Source: Ruegeria sp. SCSIO 43209
GTDB lineage: Bacteria > Pseudomonadota > Alphaproteobacteria > Rhodobacterales > Rhodobacteraceae
Reading direction: 5' to 3'
Assembly (NCBI RefSeq): GCF_019904295.1
Contig: NZ_CP065359.1
Span: 1,513,001 to 1,577,000 of the forward strand
DNA length: 64,000 bases
Below, piece by piece: positions 33,528 through 43,455 of this stretch. Position 1 is the first letter of the stretch, and every line of letters starts with the position of its first letter. The notes beneath the pieces are model-generated. The model was not told the DNA's origin. It did not search any database and saw only the letters and a program-made list of their open reading frames with translations. The position numbers were made by a program, and so were the translations under genes.

Positions 33528-34436
33528 TCAGGCTGGTTCGAGATCGGCTTTCGCCTGATCCAGAATGCGTTTGGCCTCGGACCCCTGCAACTTTTGGATG
33601 TCGTCCTGGTATTTCAGGATGGCACCCAACGTATCGCCGATTACTTCGGGACTGAGGTTGATAACGTCCAGCGCCAGCAGACACTTAGCCCAATCGATGG
33701 TCTCGGCCACCCCCGGTTTCTTGAACAAATCTTCAGTGCGCAAGCGCTGAACAAAGGCGACCACCTCACGGCTCAGCGCTTCTGCCGCTTCGGGAGCCCG
33801 TGCGTGCAGGATTTCGATCTCGCGCGCAAAGTCAGGGTAATCAACCCAATGATATAGGCAGCGGCGTTTCAGTGCGTCGTGTACTTCGCGCGTGCGGTTC
33901 GAGGTAACGATCACAATGGGCGGTTCTGGAGCTTTGACAGTACCAAGCTCGGGGATCGTGACCTGAAAGTCACTGAGTGCCTCCAGCAAGAAAGCCTCAA
34001 AGGGTTCGTCTGTCCGGTCCAATTCGTCAATTAGCAATACAGGTGCCCCATTGGCATCCGGACGCATGGCCTGCAGCAAGGGGCGTTCGATCAGATAATC
34101 ATCCGAGAACAGCTCGGTCTGCAACGCGCCTCGGTCCGCCCCACCCGACGCTTCTGCGGTTCGGATCGCCACCATCTGGGCGGGGAAATTCCACTCATAC
34201 ACAGCGGAAGAGGCATCAAGGCCTTCGTAACACTGCAACCGGATCAAGCGGCGGCCTAGTCCTGCGGCCAGCGCCTTGGCAATTTCGGTTTTGCCGACGC
34301 CCGCCTCACCTTCCAGAAACAGAGGCCGACCAAGTTTCAGCGAAAGAAACACAACCGTCGCCAAAGCCCGGCCACAGACATAACCCTCAGAGCCCAGAAG
34401 CTCTTGCACGGCATCGATGGAGTTTGGCTGTGTCAT
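33528..34436 (-). CDS. coxD: MoxR-family AAA+ ATPase, CoxD-like
   Basis: A 302-residue AAA+ chaperone. Walker A is GEAGVGKTE, Walker B LLIDELDR, and sensor 1 VTSNRTREVHDALKRR; the lid domain follows to the C-terminus. It works with the VWA protein encoded directly downstream, probably remodelling the molybdenum hydroxylase during metal-site maturation. It is the first gene of this accessory operon and is divergent from pyrC, leaving a 146-base promoter region. Confidence 0.9.
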   Translation of the reverse strand: MTQPNSIDAVQELLGSEGYVCGRALATVVFLSLKLGRPLFLEGEAGVGKTEIAKALAAGLGRRLIRLQCYEGLDASSAVYEWNFPAQMVAIRTAEASGGADRGALQTELFSDDYLIERPLLQAMRPDANGAPVLLIDELDRTDEPFEAFLLEALSDFQVTIPELGTVKAPEPPIVIVTSNRTREVHDALKRRCLYHWVDYPDFAREIEILHARAPEAAEALSREVVAFVQRLRTEDLFKKPGVAETIDWAKCLLALDVINLSPEVIGDTLGAILKYQDDIQKLQGSEAKRILDQAKADLEPA

Positions 34437-34582
34437 GAGTTCCCCTTTTTCCTGCGCCCCAACAGGTCATGACCACAACCAGAGGTCAAGACCACCATCC
34501 GTCAGTGACTTACGGCGATCTGTCTCATCGGCAAGGGCAAGAGGGTCTTTCACCACCCAAGCGGCTGTGTTAGCCGGGGGCC

Positions 34583-35620
34583 ATGACCCAATCCCTGACG
34601 ATCCGCCGCCCCGATGACTGGCATTTGCATCTGCGCGATGGCGCGATGCTGCAAGCCGTCTTGCCTGAAACCGCGCGCCATTTTGCCCGTGCCATCATCA
34701 TGCCGAATCTGGTTCCGCCCGTTGTCAAAGGTGACGACGCAGCAGCTTATCGGGACCGCATCCTTGCTGCTCTGCCTGAGGACATGACGTTTGAGCCGCT
34801 GATGACGCTCTACCTGACAGAAGACACAGACCCGGCGGATGTGGCCGCCGCACATGCAAGCGGTTTGGTCAAGGCGGTAAAGCTTTACCCGGCTGGGGCA
34901 ACAACCAACTCGTCTTCTGGCGTTCGCGATTTCGACAAGGTACGCCCGGTGCTGGAGAAGATGGCCGAGATCGGTCTGCCGCTATGTGTGCACGGCGAAG
35001 TCACGGATGCCGAGATCGATATCTTCGATCGCGAGGCGGTGTTCATCGACCGCGTTCTTGATCCGATTCGCAAAGCAACACCCGGACTGCGCGTGGTGAT
35101 GGAGCACATCACGACGTCAAACGGCGTGGATTACGCCAGGGCGAACGAGAAAGATCTGGGTGCGACGATTACAACGCATCACCTGATCATCAACCGCAAC
35201 CACATTCTGGTTGGCGGCATCAAGCCGCATTACTACTGCTTGCCGGTCGCCAAACGCGAAGAGCATCGGCTGGCGCTGCTGACCGCCGCGACATCAGGCG
35301 ATACGCGTTTCTTCTTGGGCACAGACAGCGCACCGCACACGGATGCAAACAAGGAAATGGCCTGTGGCTGCGCCGGCTGTTTCACTGCAACCAATACGAT
35401 GTCACTGCTGGCCGAAATGTTCGAGCGCGCAGATGCGTTGGACAAGCTGGAGGCGTTCACCTCACTCAGCGGCCCGGCCTTCTATCGCCTGCCAGTAAAC
35501 GAAGAGACCATCACGCTGACCAAAGGCGATGAGGTCGTCTATCCGGCCAAAATCGAAAGCGGCGACGGCCCCGTGACCGTATTCGATCCGGGCTTTCCAC
35601 TGCATTGGCGCGTCGCTTAA
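34583..35620 (+). CDS. pyrC: Dihydroorotase
   Basis: Third step of pyrimidine synthesis, cyclising carbamoyl aspartate. The 345-residue class II enzyme has the first metal ligands in DWHLHLRDG. The lysine to be carboxylated is in [16 protein letters not shown]. The later His ligands are in LCVHGEV and VMEHITT, and the catalytic Asp in GTDSAPH. The length agrees with E. coli PyrC. Its stop overlaps the convergent MmgE/PrpD gene by 4 bases. No other pyr gene is adjacent. Confidence 0.95.
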   Translation: MTQSLTIRRPDDWHLHLRDGAMLQAVLPETARHFARAIIMPNLVPPVVKGDDAAAYRDRILAALPEDMTFEPLMTLYLTEDTDPADVAAAHASGLVKAVKLYPAGATTNSSSGVRDFDKVRPVLEKMAEIGLPLCVHGEVTDAEIDIFDREAVFIDRVLDPIRKATPGLRVVMEHITTSNGVDYARANEKDLGATITTHHLIINRNHILVGGIKPHYYCLPVAKREEHRLALLTAATSGDTRFFLGTDSAPHTDANKEMACGCAGCFTATNTMSLLAEMFERADALDKLEAFTSLSGPAFYRLPVNEETITLTKGDEVVYPAKIESGDGPVTVFDPGFPLHWRVA

Positions 35621-36912
35621 TCAGTTAGCCTTTCAGCCAAATCCGCTGCGCGCCCACCGGTGCGTAGCATTGACCAGATGGCGTCTGCCTCATCCCCTCC
35701 GATCAGCTTCGCCGCTTTCTCCCTGACGCGATCTTCGCGATCCGATAGAGACATCGGAGCCAGCAGATCATGGCTGGCCTCGCGGCGCGCGCCGTCCCGG
35801 CGTAACAGGGACAGATGGGCTTGTGTCTCGGATAGACTCTCATCCGCCTCGACCGTGATCCGGTCCCTTAAGGATTGCAGTCTTGGATCAGCACAAATCT
35901 TGTCGGAATAGCTCCCTGGCAGAGCTGTATCGTAGCCCATTGCCTGCATTGCGATCACGGTACGATAGGAAAACTTCGCTCCTAACCCACTGGTCGGCTG
36001 CAGTTGATTGCACACGCTCATCCAGCGGGGGTGGGTTTTGATCTTGATCTCGGCCACCTCAGGCTCGGCGACGTCGAGATCGCGCGCAGCCTCGAGCGCC
36101 GCGTGCAGGCCATGGCAGCAAGCGTGGAATTTGTGGCTGATGCTTTCGAACAGCCACTCGTCCCCCAAACCATCAAGCGCAGCAGCTAAATCGTCAGCTC
36201 CCAAATGTGTCGCCCCAAACCCAAACGGGCCTTCCAATGCGTCAGCACCGGGTTGAAAACCGTTGCGGATCAACTGGGCGGCCTCAACCCCGTTCGAGGC
36301 CGCAAGTCCAGCGTTATAGGGTTTACCCATGGTCCCGAACTGTGATTTCTGCCCTGAGGCCCGGGTCGCGGTTAGCCCCAGCAGGTCACGCATCTGCTTT
36401 ACGTCAAATGCCATAATCCGACCCGCAGCCACCGCAGCCCCAAACGCGCCAGCCGTGGCTGTTTGGTGAAAACCAGCCTGATAATGACCACGACCAAGCC
36501 ACAAACCGATGCGGATCGATAACTCCATTCCCACTAGCGCTGCCTCAAGCAGATCGACCAGAGGTCGGTCTTCCCACGCAGTAAGAGCAAGGGCTGCAGG
36601 AAAAACAGCAACCGATGGATGACCGATATGAGCGAAATGCGTGTCGTCATAATCAAGCGCATGAGAAATGGTACCATTCACCAGCGCAGCTGCACGTAGC
36701 GGCGCATCACCGCCTCCGAACAAACGCGCCTGTGCGGCACCGCTCTCGGAAAGAACCATCTGACGTATGATGCGGGAAACCGGCTCATCTGCGCCTGCCC
36801 GCCCCACAGCAAGCCAGTCCAACGCGGATAGAGATGTCACGATACGAGCCTGCGCCGTGGTCGACACAGAACCAGCAGCAAACTCGGCAAGGGCAGTTGT
36901 CAAATCGGTCAT
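35617..36912 (-). CDS. MmgE/PrpD-family protein
   Basis: A 431-residue protein of the 2-methylcitrate dehydratase/cis-aconitate decarboxylase superfamily. The helical N-terminal domain includes [22 protein letters not shown], and the family landmarks [18 protein letters not shown] and [13 protein letters not shown] follow. PrpD proper acts in propionate breakdown. No prp gene is nearby, so the reaction remains undefined; dehydration or isomerisation of a carboxylic acid is likely. It is monocistronic or linked to the coq10-like gene 38 bases upstream. Confidence 0.87.
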   Translation of the reverse strand: MTDLTTALAEFAAGSVSTTAQARIVTSLSALDWLAVGRAGADEPVSRIIRQMVLSESGAAQARLFGGGDAPLRAAALVNGTISHALDYDDTHFAHIGHPSVAVFPAALALTAWEDRPLVDLLEAALVGMELSIRIGLWLGRGHYQAGFHQTATAGAFGAAVAAGRIMAFDVKQMRDLLGLTATRASGQKSQFGTMGKPYNAGLAASNGVEAAQLIRNGFQPGADALEGPFGFGATHLGADDLAAALDGLGDEWLFESISHKFHACCHGLHAALEAARDLDVAEPEVAEIKIKTHPRWMSVCNQLQPTSGLGAKFSYRTVIAMQAMGYDTALPGSYSDKICADPRLQSLRDRITVEADESLSETQAHLSLLRRDGARREASHDLLAPMSLSDREDRVREKAAKLIGGDEADAIWSMLRTGGRAADLAERLTD

Positions 36913-36950
36913 GTGGCGCAGTCTAGCGCGCGCCGCTCGGGCGTAAAGCC

Positions 36951-37394
36951 TCAGCCGTACAGGACGGCAGCACGTTGTTCGAATGCTCGGACGATACGGT
37001 GCATGGCTTCGTTGAAAACCACGCCAATGATTCCTTGCAGAACCGCGTTCTTGAATTCGAAATCAACGTGGAACGAGACGTTGCAGCCATCAACTGTATC
37101 CTCGAATTCCCAATCCGAGCGCATGTATTTGAACGGACCGTCCAGATACTCGGTATCGATCCGTTTCAGCTCATCAAATAGCGTGACCCGACTGCCAAAG
37201 CGTTCTCGGAATACCTTGAATGAAATCACCAGATCCGCCTCCATCACCTTGCCATCTCCGGCTTGATAGGTCCGACGGATGCGGGCCGCAGCGCACCATG
37301 GCAGGAACTCGGGGTATTTCGCCACATCCGCGACCAGATCATACATCTGCTGAGCGGTGTAAGGCAGCGGGCGGGTCTCGGAATGGGTTGGCAT
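36951..37394 (-). CDS. Coq10/RatA-type START-domain protein
   Basis: A 147-residue polyketide cyclase/START fold protein. The conserved opening YTAQQMYDLVADVAKYPEFLPWC and the DGPFKYMRSDWEF strand are typical of the ubiquinone-binding Coq10 group, which also includes RatA. In alphaproteobacteria it is best regarded as a ubiquinone chaperone supporting respiration. No antitoxin-like partner is adjacent, so a toxin role is not suggested. Confidence 0.88.
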   Translation of the reverse strand: MPTHSETRPLPYTAQQMYDLVADVAKYPEFLPWCAAARIRRTYQAGDGKVMEADLVISFKVFRERFGSRVTLFDELKRIDTEYLDGPFKYMRSDWEFEDTVDGCNVSFHVDFEFKNAVLQGIIGVVFNEAMHRIVRAFEQRAAVLYG

Positions 37395-37466
37395 GATATC
37401 CGGGATTAACTGGTGACAATGGCGCGTGATTTCGTATGTTGCGCGCCAAAGATCAAGGGGGCAGCG

Positions 37467-38015
37467 ATGAGCCAGCGCGCATATGTGATAGATGAGATGA
37501 TCTCGGCCAAGGCAATTGCTGCCCGGATCGAAGAGCTTTGCCGCGAAATAACGGCTGAATTCGGCGGCACTGACAAGCTGGTCGTTGTCGGCCTGCTGCG
37601 CGGCAGCTTCGTCTTTATCGCTGATCTGGTGCGTGAGCTGGACCTGCCCATCGAGGTCGATTTTCTTGAGGCATCATCCTACGGAGACTCGATGGAAAGC
37701 AGTCGAGAAGTTCGTATTCTTAAGGACTTACGCGGCGCCATTGAAGGGCGCGATGTTTTGGTAGTCGAGGATATCGTGGATACCGGCCATACCCTGAATC
37801 ATGTCTCCAAGCTGCTCCGTACCCGCAAGCCGCACCGGTTGAAATCCATCGCCCTTCTGGACAAACCCAGCCGGCGCGAGGTTGATTTCCGCTCGGACTG
37901 GATCGGGTTTGAAATCCCTGATGAATTTGTCGTGGGTTATGGCATCGACTATGCGCAGCGCAATCGCAACCTGCCGTTTATCGGCAAGGTTCGATTTGTC
38001 GAAGATCAGGACTGA
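37467..38015 (+). CDS. hpt: Hypoxanthine phosphoribosyltransferase
   Basis: Purine salvage: converts hypoxanthine (and guanine) with PRPP to nucleotides. The 182-residue protein has the PRPP motif [14 protein letters not shown], the [11 protein letters not shown] loop and the C-terminal [25 protein letters not shown] 37467 follows AGGGG. The upstream open frame to 37413 has no family sequence. The stop codon overlaps the start of a 57-codon membrane protein gene by one base. Confidence 0.95.
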   Translation: MSQRAYVIDEMISAKAIAARIEELCREITAEFGGTDKLVVVGLLRGSFVFIADLVRELDLPIEVDFLEASSYGDSMESSREVRILKDLRGAIEGRDVLVVEDIVDTGHTLNHVSKLLRTRKPHRLKSIALLDKPSRREVDFRSDWIGFEIPDEFVVGYGIDYAQRNRNLPFIGKVRFVEDQD

Positions 38016-38188
38016 TGAGTCTGCGCCACTTTGTTCGCATGTCAAAATGGGGGCGAAACCCGCCCTCGGAACGGCGCGTGAAACTGGTGTTTGGCGCGAT
38101 CCTTATCTGCCTGATGATTGCCGGAATTGAATATATGGGTTGGTGGCCCGAATGGGCAGAAAGCCAGCCCAGAAAACTCAGGCCTTGA
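38015..38188 (+). CDS. 57-residue single-pass membrane protein
   Basis: A short gene starting in the hpt stop (TGATG). The protein has a basic N-terminus ([20 protein letters not shown]), one hydrophobic helix of about 20 residues (LVFGAILICLMIAGIEYMGW) and a short tryptophan-rich tail (WWPEWAE), so it is probably a single-pass inner-membrane protein with the N-terminus inside. I recall similar small proteins downstream of genes in Rhodobacterales but cannot assign a function. Tight coupling with hpt supports expression. It overlaps the convergent amidohydrolase by 11 bases. Confidence 0.72.
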   Translation: MSLRHFVRMSKWGRNPPSERRVKLVFGAILICLMIAGIEYMGWWPEWAESQPRKLRP

Positions 38189-39323
38189 GCGTTTGTTCGA
38201 TAGCAGCCAGAAAAATATCTGTCCCGATCGGGATCAAAGCATCCGGGAAATCATAGTCGGGGTTGTGTAGCTGCGGATGATCCCGCCCCGCGCCTAGCCA
38301 GAACATGGCGTTTTTTGCGCCTTTTCCGAACTGCCCAAAATCTTCCGAAAACCTTTGTGGGGTTGCAACCAGCTTACAAGGAATGTCGCGGCTTTGGCAG
38401 GCCTCTGACAGGATCTGCACGGCTTCACCCGAATTTGTGCAAGCCTCAAACACATCGTCATAGGTGATTTCAACACCTAATCCTTGTGCCTGAGCACGTG
38501 TAGTCACCAGCTGTTCTGCGTCGCGGATCAGGCTTGCCATCCGGCTGTCCGAGACCGTGCGCAGGGTCACCCACAGTTCGGCCTGACCGGGTGCGATACC
38601 AAAAGTGGCCTCACCCAGCCTAGCATGGGTTACCGTTGTCAGCGCATATTCTGCATCCAGCGCCCCACCCTGCCCCAGAATGGCCAAAGCAGGCATAAGC
38701 TCTGCCAACGCACCGGCTGGCGACACTCCATCCTGAGGAGCCGCCGCGTGAGAGGTTTTGCCCGTCAAAACAATTCGCATCCCACGCGAGGCGCAATTCG
38801 CCGGACCCGAGCAAAGCTCAACCCCGCCCAATTCCAAACCCGGCAAATTGTGCAAAGAAAACACATAGTCCGGAGCGATATCCGCAAACTTGGGATCAGC
38901 ACGATAGGCAATCGCACCTTGACCGGTTTCTTCGGCGGGTTGAAAAATCAGAATCACCCGCCCCTTGGTCGGACGCTTGTCCCCCAATACAAAGGCAACA
39001 CCAAGCACCATCGCCATGTGGCCATCATGCCCGCAAAGATGCCCCTTTCCGGGATGTTGCGACGCGTATCGTGCACTTGAGATTTCCTGAATCGGCAAAC
39101 CGTCCAATTCACATCGGATTCCGATGGTTGGTCCGGGCTGTCCGCTATCATAAACCGCCGCGACACCGTGGCCACCGATACCTGTCAGAACCGCATCGGG
39201 ATCACACGCCTGAAGCAAGTTCGAGATACTCGTCGCGGTTCCACGTTCCTCGCCCGATATCTCAGGCACTTGATGCAGTTCATGGCGCTTTTCGGTAAGC
39301 CAGGATTGAAGTTCGGGTTTCAC
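38178..39323 (-). CDS. M20-family amidohydrolase
   Basis: A 381-residue metallopeptidase-like amidohydrolase of the hippurate hydrolase/IAA-amino acid hydrolase group. Metal ligands appear as [23 protein letters not shown] and the late [10 protein letters not shown]. The dimerisation domain is inserted around residues 175-290. It removes an acyl or amino group from an amide substrate that cannot be read from sequence. It starts with GTG overlapping the lipA stop by 4 bases; linkage with lipA looks positional rather than functional. Confidence 0.9.
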   Translation of the reverse strand: MKPELQSWLTEKRHELHQVPEISGEERGTATSISNLLQACDPDAVLTGIGGHGVAAVYDSGQPGPTIGIRCELDGLPIQEISSARYASQHPGKGHLCGHDGHMAMVLGVAFVLGDKRPTKGRVILIFQPAEETGQGAIAYRADPKFADIAPDYVFSLHNLPGLELGGVELCSGPANCASRGMRIVLTGKTSHAAAPQDGVSPAGALAELMPALAILGQGGALDAEYALTTVTHARLGEATFGIAPGQAELWVTLRTVSDSRMASLIRDAEQLVTTRAQAQGLGVEITYDDVFEACTNSGEAVQILSEACQSRDIPCKLVATPQRFSEDFGQFGKGAKNAMFWLGAGRDHPQLHNPDYDFPDALIPIGTDIFLAAIEQTLKA

Positions 39324-40270
39324 CTCTGGTTCAACTTCTTTTGTCGAGCTTCGCGCAAACGGGCGAAATCATCGCCCGCATGGTAAGACGACCGGGTCAA
39401 AGGAGTTGCCGAGACCATAAGGAAACCTTTGCCGAATGCAGCTTTTTCATAGGCCGCAAACTCTTCGGGTGTAACAAAGCGGTCAATGCCATGATGCTTG
39501 GGTGTTGGCTGCAGATACTGGCCGATAGTCAGAAAATCGATATCCGCCGCGCGCATGTCATCCATGACCTGACGAACTTGCTGCTCGTCCTCGCCCAGTC
39601 CGACCATTATGCCGGATTTGGTGAAAATGGACGGGTCCATCTCTTTGACCCGCTGCAGCAAGCGCAATGAGTGGAAATATCGCGCACCGGGACGCACCTG
39701 AGGATAAAGGCCCGGCACCGTTTCAAGATTGTGATTGAACACATCTGGCTTGGCCTCGACAACAATCTCAAGCACCGAGGGATCGCATTTCAGGAAATCC
39801 GGCGTCAGAATCTCGATCGTAGTCTTGGGCGAGCGGTGTCGCACCGCACGGATGGTCTGTGCAAAGTGATCGGCGCCTCCATCGAGCAGGTCATCCCGGT
39901 CCACGGATGTGATGACCACATGGTTCAAGCCCAGCTTCTGCACCGCATGCGCCACGCGACCCGGTTCAAATGCATCCAGAGTATCCGGCTTACCGGTCGC
40001 GATGTTGCAGAATGTACAACCGCGCGTGCAAATCTCGCCCATGATCATCATGGTCGCGTGACCCTGGCTCCAGCACTCACCTACATTCGGGCATCCGGCT
40101 TCTTCGCAGACGGTGACCAGATTATTGTCACGCATGATCTTGTGCGTCTCGGCATAGCCCTTGCCACCCGGCGCTTTGACACGAATCCAATTCGGTTTGC
40201 GCGGAGCCGCATTGTCAGGTCGATGTGCCTTTTCGGGGTGTCTTTGCTCGGGTATTTTCAGATCACGCAC
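39320..40270 (-). CDS. lipA: Lipoyl synthase
   Basis: A radical SAM enzyme that inserts two sulfur atoms into octanoyl groups on the E2 and H proteins. The 316-residue protein shows the auxiliary cluster motif [13 protein letters not shown], the radical SAM motif CTRGCTFC and the C-terminal [10 protein letters not shown] with the conserved Ser ligand. The start is GTG at 40270, giving [19 protein letters not shown], which is the common Rhodobacterales N-terminus. lipB is not in the window. Confidence 0.96.
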   Translation of the reverse strand: MRDLKIPEQRHPEKAHRPDNAAPRKPNWIRVKAPGGKGYAETHKIMRDNNLVTVCEEAGCPNVGECWSQGHATMMIMGEICTRGCTFCNIATGKPDTLDAFEPGRVAHAVQKLGLNHVVITSVDRDDLLDGGADHFAQTIRAVRHRSPKTTIEILTPDFLKCDPSVLEIVVEAKPDVFNHNLETVPGLYPQVRPGARYFHSLRLLQRVKEMDPSIFTKSGIMVGLGEDEQQVRQVMDDMRAADIDFLTIGQYLQPTPKHHGIDRFVTPEEFAAYEKAAFGKGFLMVSATPLTRSSYHAGDDFARLREARQKKLNQR

Positions 40271-40443
40271 GGCTGGCTTTCCTGACTTTGGGTCGGTTTT
40301 CTTTGTTCATAACATAGACCGACTCATTTGGTTACACCAGCGGCGCATAGCCGCTATGCGGCACGTCTACGCGCGTGCAGCGAAAGTGACCATACACATC
40401 ATTTTACGCATTACTTATAATGCTTTAACGCCATCAAAGATAT

Positions 40444-40460
40444 TATGCTGTTGCAGCATA
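40444..40460. promoter_or_regulatory. Palindrome upstream of the peroxiredoxin gene
   Basis: TATGCTG (40444-40450) and CAGCATA (40454-40460) flank TTG, giving a T-N-A type dyad of the kind bound by LysR-family regulators. It lies about 75-90 bases upstream of a peroxiredoxin gene whose convergent neighbour encodes OxyR, so an OxyR site is a reasonable guess. It does not match the full four-part OxyR consensus. Confidence 0.35.
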
Positions 40461-40532
40461 TATATCATTGAAGCCGAGTTAGAATCATTTTAACTCTCGC
40501 GGCAAACATATGTGAATCACAGGAGTTTGATG

Positions 40533-41081
40533 ATGAAAACCGGTGCAAAACTGCCTGACGTAACCTTCCACACCCGTGTCCGCGATGAGGCCGTCGAAGG
40601 CCCCAACCCGTTCCGTTGGGAAGACAAGACAACTGCGGATTATTTTGCAGGCAAGCGTGTTATCCTGTTCTCGCTGCCCGGCGCATTCACCCCGACATGC
40701 TCGACCTATCAATTGCCTGGTTTCGAAAAAGGCCACGGCGATTTTGCGGCCAAGGGCATCGATGCAATCTACTGCATGTCCGTCAACGACAGCTTTGTCA
40801 TGAACAAATGGGCCGCCGATCAGGGTCTGGAAAACGTCAAGGTCATTCCTGATGGGTCCGGTGAGTTCACGCGTAAAATGGGTATGCTGGTCGACAAGGA
40901 CAATCTGGGCTTTGGCATGCGCTCGTGGCGTTACGCAGCCATCGTCAACGATGGCGTTGTGGAGGCATGGTTCGAAGAGCCCGGCCTGATGGATAACTGC
41001 CCCGAAGACCCTTACGGCGTGTCGTCCCCAGAAAACCTGATGAAGCATCTGGACGAAGCCCGCGAACCGGCGCTGGCATAA
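40533..41081 (+). CDS. Peroxiredoxin (Prx5/thiol peroxidase type)
   Basis: A 182-residue thioredoxin-fold peroxidase that reduces hydroperoxides. The peroxidatic Cys lies in PGAFTPTCSTYQLPGFE, the characteristic PxxxTxxC motif; the SVNDSFVMNKWA and RSWRYAAIVNDGVVEAWFEE segments are typical of the Prx5 group. A second Cys in LMDNCPED may act as the resolving residue. The start is ATG 40533 or 40530, both after AGGAG. The convergent oxyR gene lies beyond a shared terminator. Confidence 0.92.
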   Translation: MKTGAKLPDVTFHTRVRDEAVEGPNPFRWEDKTTADYFAGKRVILFSLPGAFTPTCSTYQLPGFEKGHGDFAAKGIDAIYCMSVNDSFVMNKWAADQGLENVKVIPDGSGEFTRKMGMLVDKDNLGFGMRSWRYAAIVNDGVVEAWFEEPGLMDNCPEDPYGVSSPENLMKHLDEAREPALA

Positions 41082-41101
41082 TCCTGTCATGCCCTACTTT
41101 G

Positions 41102-41130
41102 AAAGGCCCGCCATTTCGGCGGGCCTTTTT
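41102..41130. terminator. Bidirectional intrinsic terminator between peroxiredoxin gene and oxyR
   Basis: An 11-bp stem (41102-41112 with 41118-41128) with a 5-base loop and TTTTT. The A-rich 5' side gives a T-run on the minus strand too. Confidence 0.9.
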
Positions 41131-41132
41131 CG

Positions 41133-42056
41133 TTAGGTTCGAGTTTTAGCTACCACGTCTTCACCGACCTGCCGGATTACTTGCGCCAATCGATCGAACC
41201 ACTCCTCCGCTCCGGTCGAGCTGCGACGCACCAGGCCAATGGTCCTCGCCGGTTGCGGCGCACCAAATCGCAACAATCGCAGACCAGGGACTGCATCCGT
41301 CTCGGCCTGCGCCGCAAGTTCAGGCATCAACGTCAGGCCAAACCCTTCGGCGACCAAACGCGACAACGTGGCAAGTGAGGACGCACCCATATTAATTTGG
41401 CCGCTGGTACGATCCTGACCGCAAACTTCTAGCGCCTGATCTGTCAGGCAGTGCCCGTCTTCCAACAGCATCAATTGCGCTGTCTTCAAGTCCACAGGCC
41501 GCAACTCTTCCGGGCTGATGGTCAATCGATTCAAGCGAGTCTGACTTCCTGCCAGCAAGAACCGATCTTCGAACAGTGGCTCTTCGTGGAAAGTTCCATT
41601 TCCCAGGGGCAGCGCCAGTACGGCGGCATCTATTTCGCCCAAGCCCAACATGGATAGCAGCCGCTCGGTCCGAGCCTCACGAATCTGAACCCGCAACGAG
41701 ACATCCGCAGCCCGCAACCCGGCCAGTACCCCCGGTAGCAAATATGGCGCAACCGTAGGAATAATCCCGATCGACAGGGACCTATGGCCACCCGAATGGT
41801 CGCGCGCAAATCGATCCAACCGTTCGGCCGCGTTCAGGACATGTTGGGCATAGTCCAATACGTCTCGACCAAGTGGTGTCAACAGGATGTCGCGGGCCTG
41901 CCGTTCGAACAACGGCCCACCGATCGAGTCTTCCAGTGACTTGATTTGAACTGAAAGCGCAGGCTGCGACACATGGCAGACCTGCGCGGCACGGCCAAAG
42001 TTACGCTGTTCGGCGACGGCCTGGAAATATTGCAGCTGGCGGAAGGTGAAATTCAT
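41133..42056 (-). CDS. oxyR: Hydrogen peroxide-sensing LysR regulator OxyR
   Basis: A 307-residue LysR-type activator of peroxide defence. The N-terminal helix-turn-helix is FGRAAQVCHVSQPALSVQIKSLED. The regulatory domain contains LLEDGHCLTDQALEVC, in which the two cysteines correspond to Cys199 and Cys208 of E. coli OxyR that form the redox-sensing disulfide. Presence of both identifies it as OxyR rather than a general LysR protein. Its likely target, a peroxiredoxin gene, is convergent. Confidence 0.93.
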   Translation of the reverse strand: MNFTFRQLQYFQAVAEQRNFGRAAQVCHVSQPALSVQIKSLEDSIGGPLFERQARDILLTPLGRDVLDYAQHVLNAAERLDRFARDHSGGHRSLSIGIIPTVAPYLLPGVLAGLRAADVSLRVQIREARTERLLSMLGLGEIDAAVLALPLGNGTFHEEPLFEDRFLLAGSQTRLNRLTISPEELRPVDLKTAQLMLLEDGHCLTDQALEVCGQDRTSGQINMGASSLATLSRLVAEGFGLTLMPELAAQAETDAVPGLRLLRFGAPQPARTIGLVRRSSTGAEEWFDRLAQVIRQVGEDVVAKTRT

Positions 42057-42116
42057 AACCCCTGACTATCATTTGGGGTTATTTCCGCAAGGCCGGTATA
42101 TGGCTGCATGAATCGT

Positions 42117-43214
42117 TCAGCCGATCATCCGATCCCGCTCGGTCTGGTCCTCGTAGTGGCGCTTCAGCCTTTGCAACGCGATCCGCAGCACGATCTTGCC
42201 TGATCGCGCAGACCAGCCCATCCGCTTTTCAGCCAGCTCAAGCCCTTCTAGATAACAACAACAGCGCAGCGCGACGTCGCTCAAACCCGGCCCAAGGTCA
42301 GACAGCGCGCGGGCCACACGATCCCTGGCACCAGAAGGTCCTCGCCCCACCTGGCTGTCCGAGGCAAAGTCACCGCGTCCACCGCCTGTCAGAAAGCGAT
42401 CCCAATTTTGTGTGACCTGAGGTCCGATCTGCGCCAGTTCGAAATCCTCACGCAAGCGCTCGCCCGCGCTCACCAGAGTTTCATCCAGAAACGGCTTGCC
42501 ATCCCGGTCGCGGCGGCGCGCCAAAGCGATCAGCGGGCTTTCCACAGTGCTGTAACGAACGCGGGGCTGCGATGGCGCCCTTGCACCCGCAGTTGCGGGT
42601 TTGAATGCCGCCTGCGCTTCCGCCATGCCAAATTCATTCTGCGTACGCGCCCGGTTTTCGGCCTCGGCAATCAAATGACTTAGTGCAGCCCTGCCCGAGG
42701 TTGAAATCCGGTAGCGCGAAATCCGACCCGGACTATCGCATGAAATCCAATCATTCAGCGCCAGAGCCTGCGCGATCCGGCAATCTACAACTGCTGTTTT
42801 GGTAGTTCCTCCTTTGCCGTTGTCCCGAACCACAACAGCCTTGTCCATATCCTCGGCCACGGCAAGCACGGCACCGGATTCACACATGCGCCTCAGTACA
42901 CGCAGCGACTCGCGCTCGAATTCGTCGTCTTGAGCTTCGGGCCGTCCTGCCTCAGACGTCACGATTGCAAAAGAAGAACCTGTGCGCTCCATTGGCGCAA
43001 AGTGTGATTGGGCCAGAGAATGCAGAGCTGCATCCACCAAAGGATCGTCCCTGCGCATCTCAACCCTGCGGATCTGACGCAGAATGGTCGAGGCATGGCA
43101 CCCTGCGGACCGCGCAATATCCCGAATAGATCGCCCTGACTCCGTATGGTCCAGATATCGTTGCGCCCCTTCGGGAACCCATGCCGGAACAGTGAATGCC
43201 ACGCTGTTTTCCAT
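42117..43214 (-). CDS. DUF6456 helix-turn-helix protein
   Basis: A 365-residue protein. The N-terminal region (about residues 5-60) carries a helix-turn-helix (GRSIRDIARSAGCHASTILRQI), and the C-terminal 140 residues match the DUF6456 domain (SPLIALARRRDRDGKPFLDE, LSDVALRCCCYLEGLELAEKRMGWSARSGKIVLRIALQRL). This family is restricted to alphaproteobacteria and is presumed to bind DNA. ATG 43214 follows GAGGG; the TTG at 43241 is less likely. It is divergent from a DUF6477 gene, an arrangement I associate with Rhodobacterales. Confidence 0.82.
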   Translation of the reverse strand: MENSVAFTVPAWVPEGAQRYLDHTESGRSIRDIARSAGCHASTILRQIRRVEMRRDDPLVDAALHSLAQSHFAPMERTGSSFAIVTSEAGRPEAQDDEFERESLRVLRRMCESGAVLAVAEDMDKAVVVRDNGKGGTTKTAVVDCRIAQALALNDWISCDSPGRISRYRISTSGRAALSHLIAEAENRARTQNEFGMAEAQAAFKPATAGARAPSQPRVRYSTVESPLIALARRRDRDGKPFLDETLVSAGERLREDFELAQIGPQVTQNWDRFLTGGGRGDFASDSQVGRGPSGARDRVARALSDLGPGLSDVALRCCCYLEGLELAEKRMGWSARSGKIVLRIALQRLKRHYEDQTERDRMIG

Positions 43215-43455
43215 ATTTCTTCGCCCTCGTCGACAAAACAAACTGACAGTTTTAGCCGTCGGATTCTTAGTTAACCAAATCTAACTAGAGTTGCTTTCGT
43301 TACTCGTTCGTTAATCGCAGACGGCACAGAGCAGAATTGATTCAAAAAGATAAACAGTGGTGAAACCATAGTTCGGGGTGATCCCGCACAAGGCAACACC
43401 CGCTTAGGTTGTGTCACATTTCAGACAGCGAAATTGAAAAATAAGGAAAGCTGCC

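Noticed and set aside
43242..43330. CtrA-like site (TTAA, six bases, CTAAC) in the DUF6456/DUF6477 gap
   Set aside because: The spacing is one base short of TTAA-N7-TTAA and the second half has a mismatch; too weak in AT-rich DNA.
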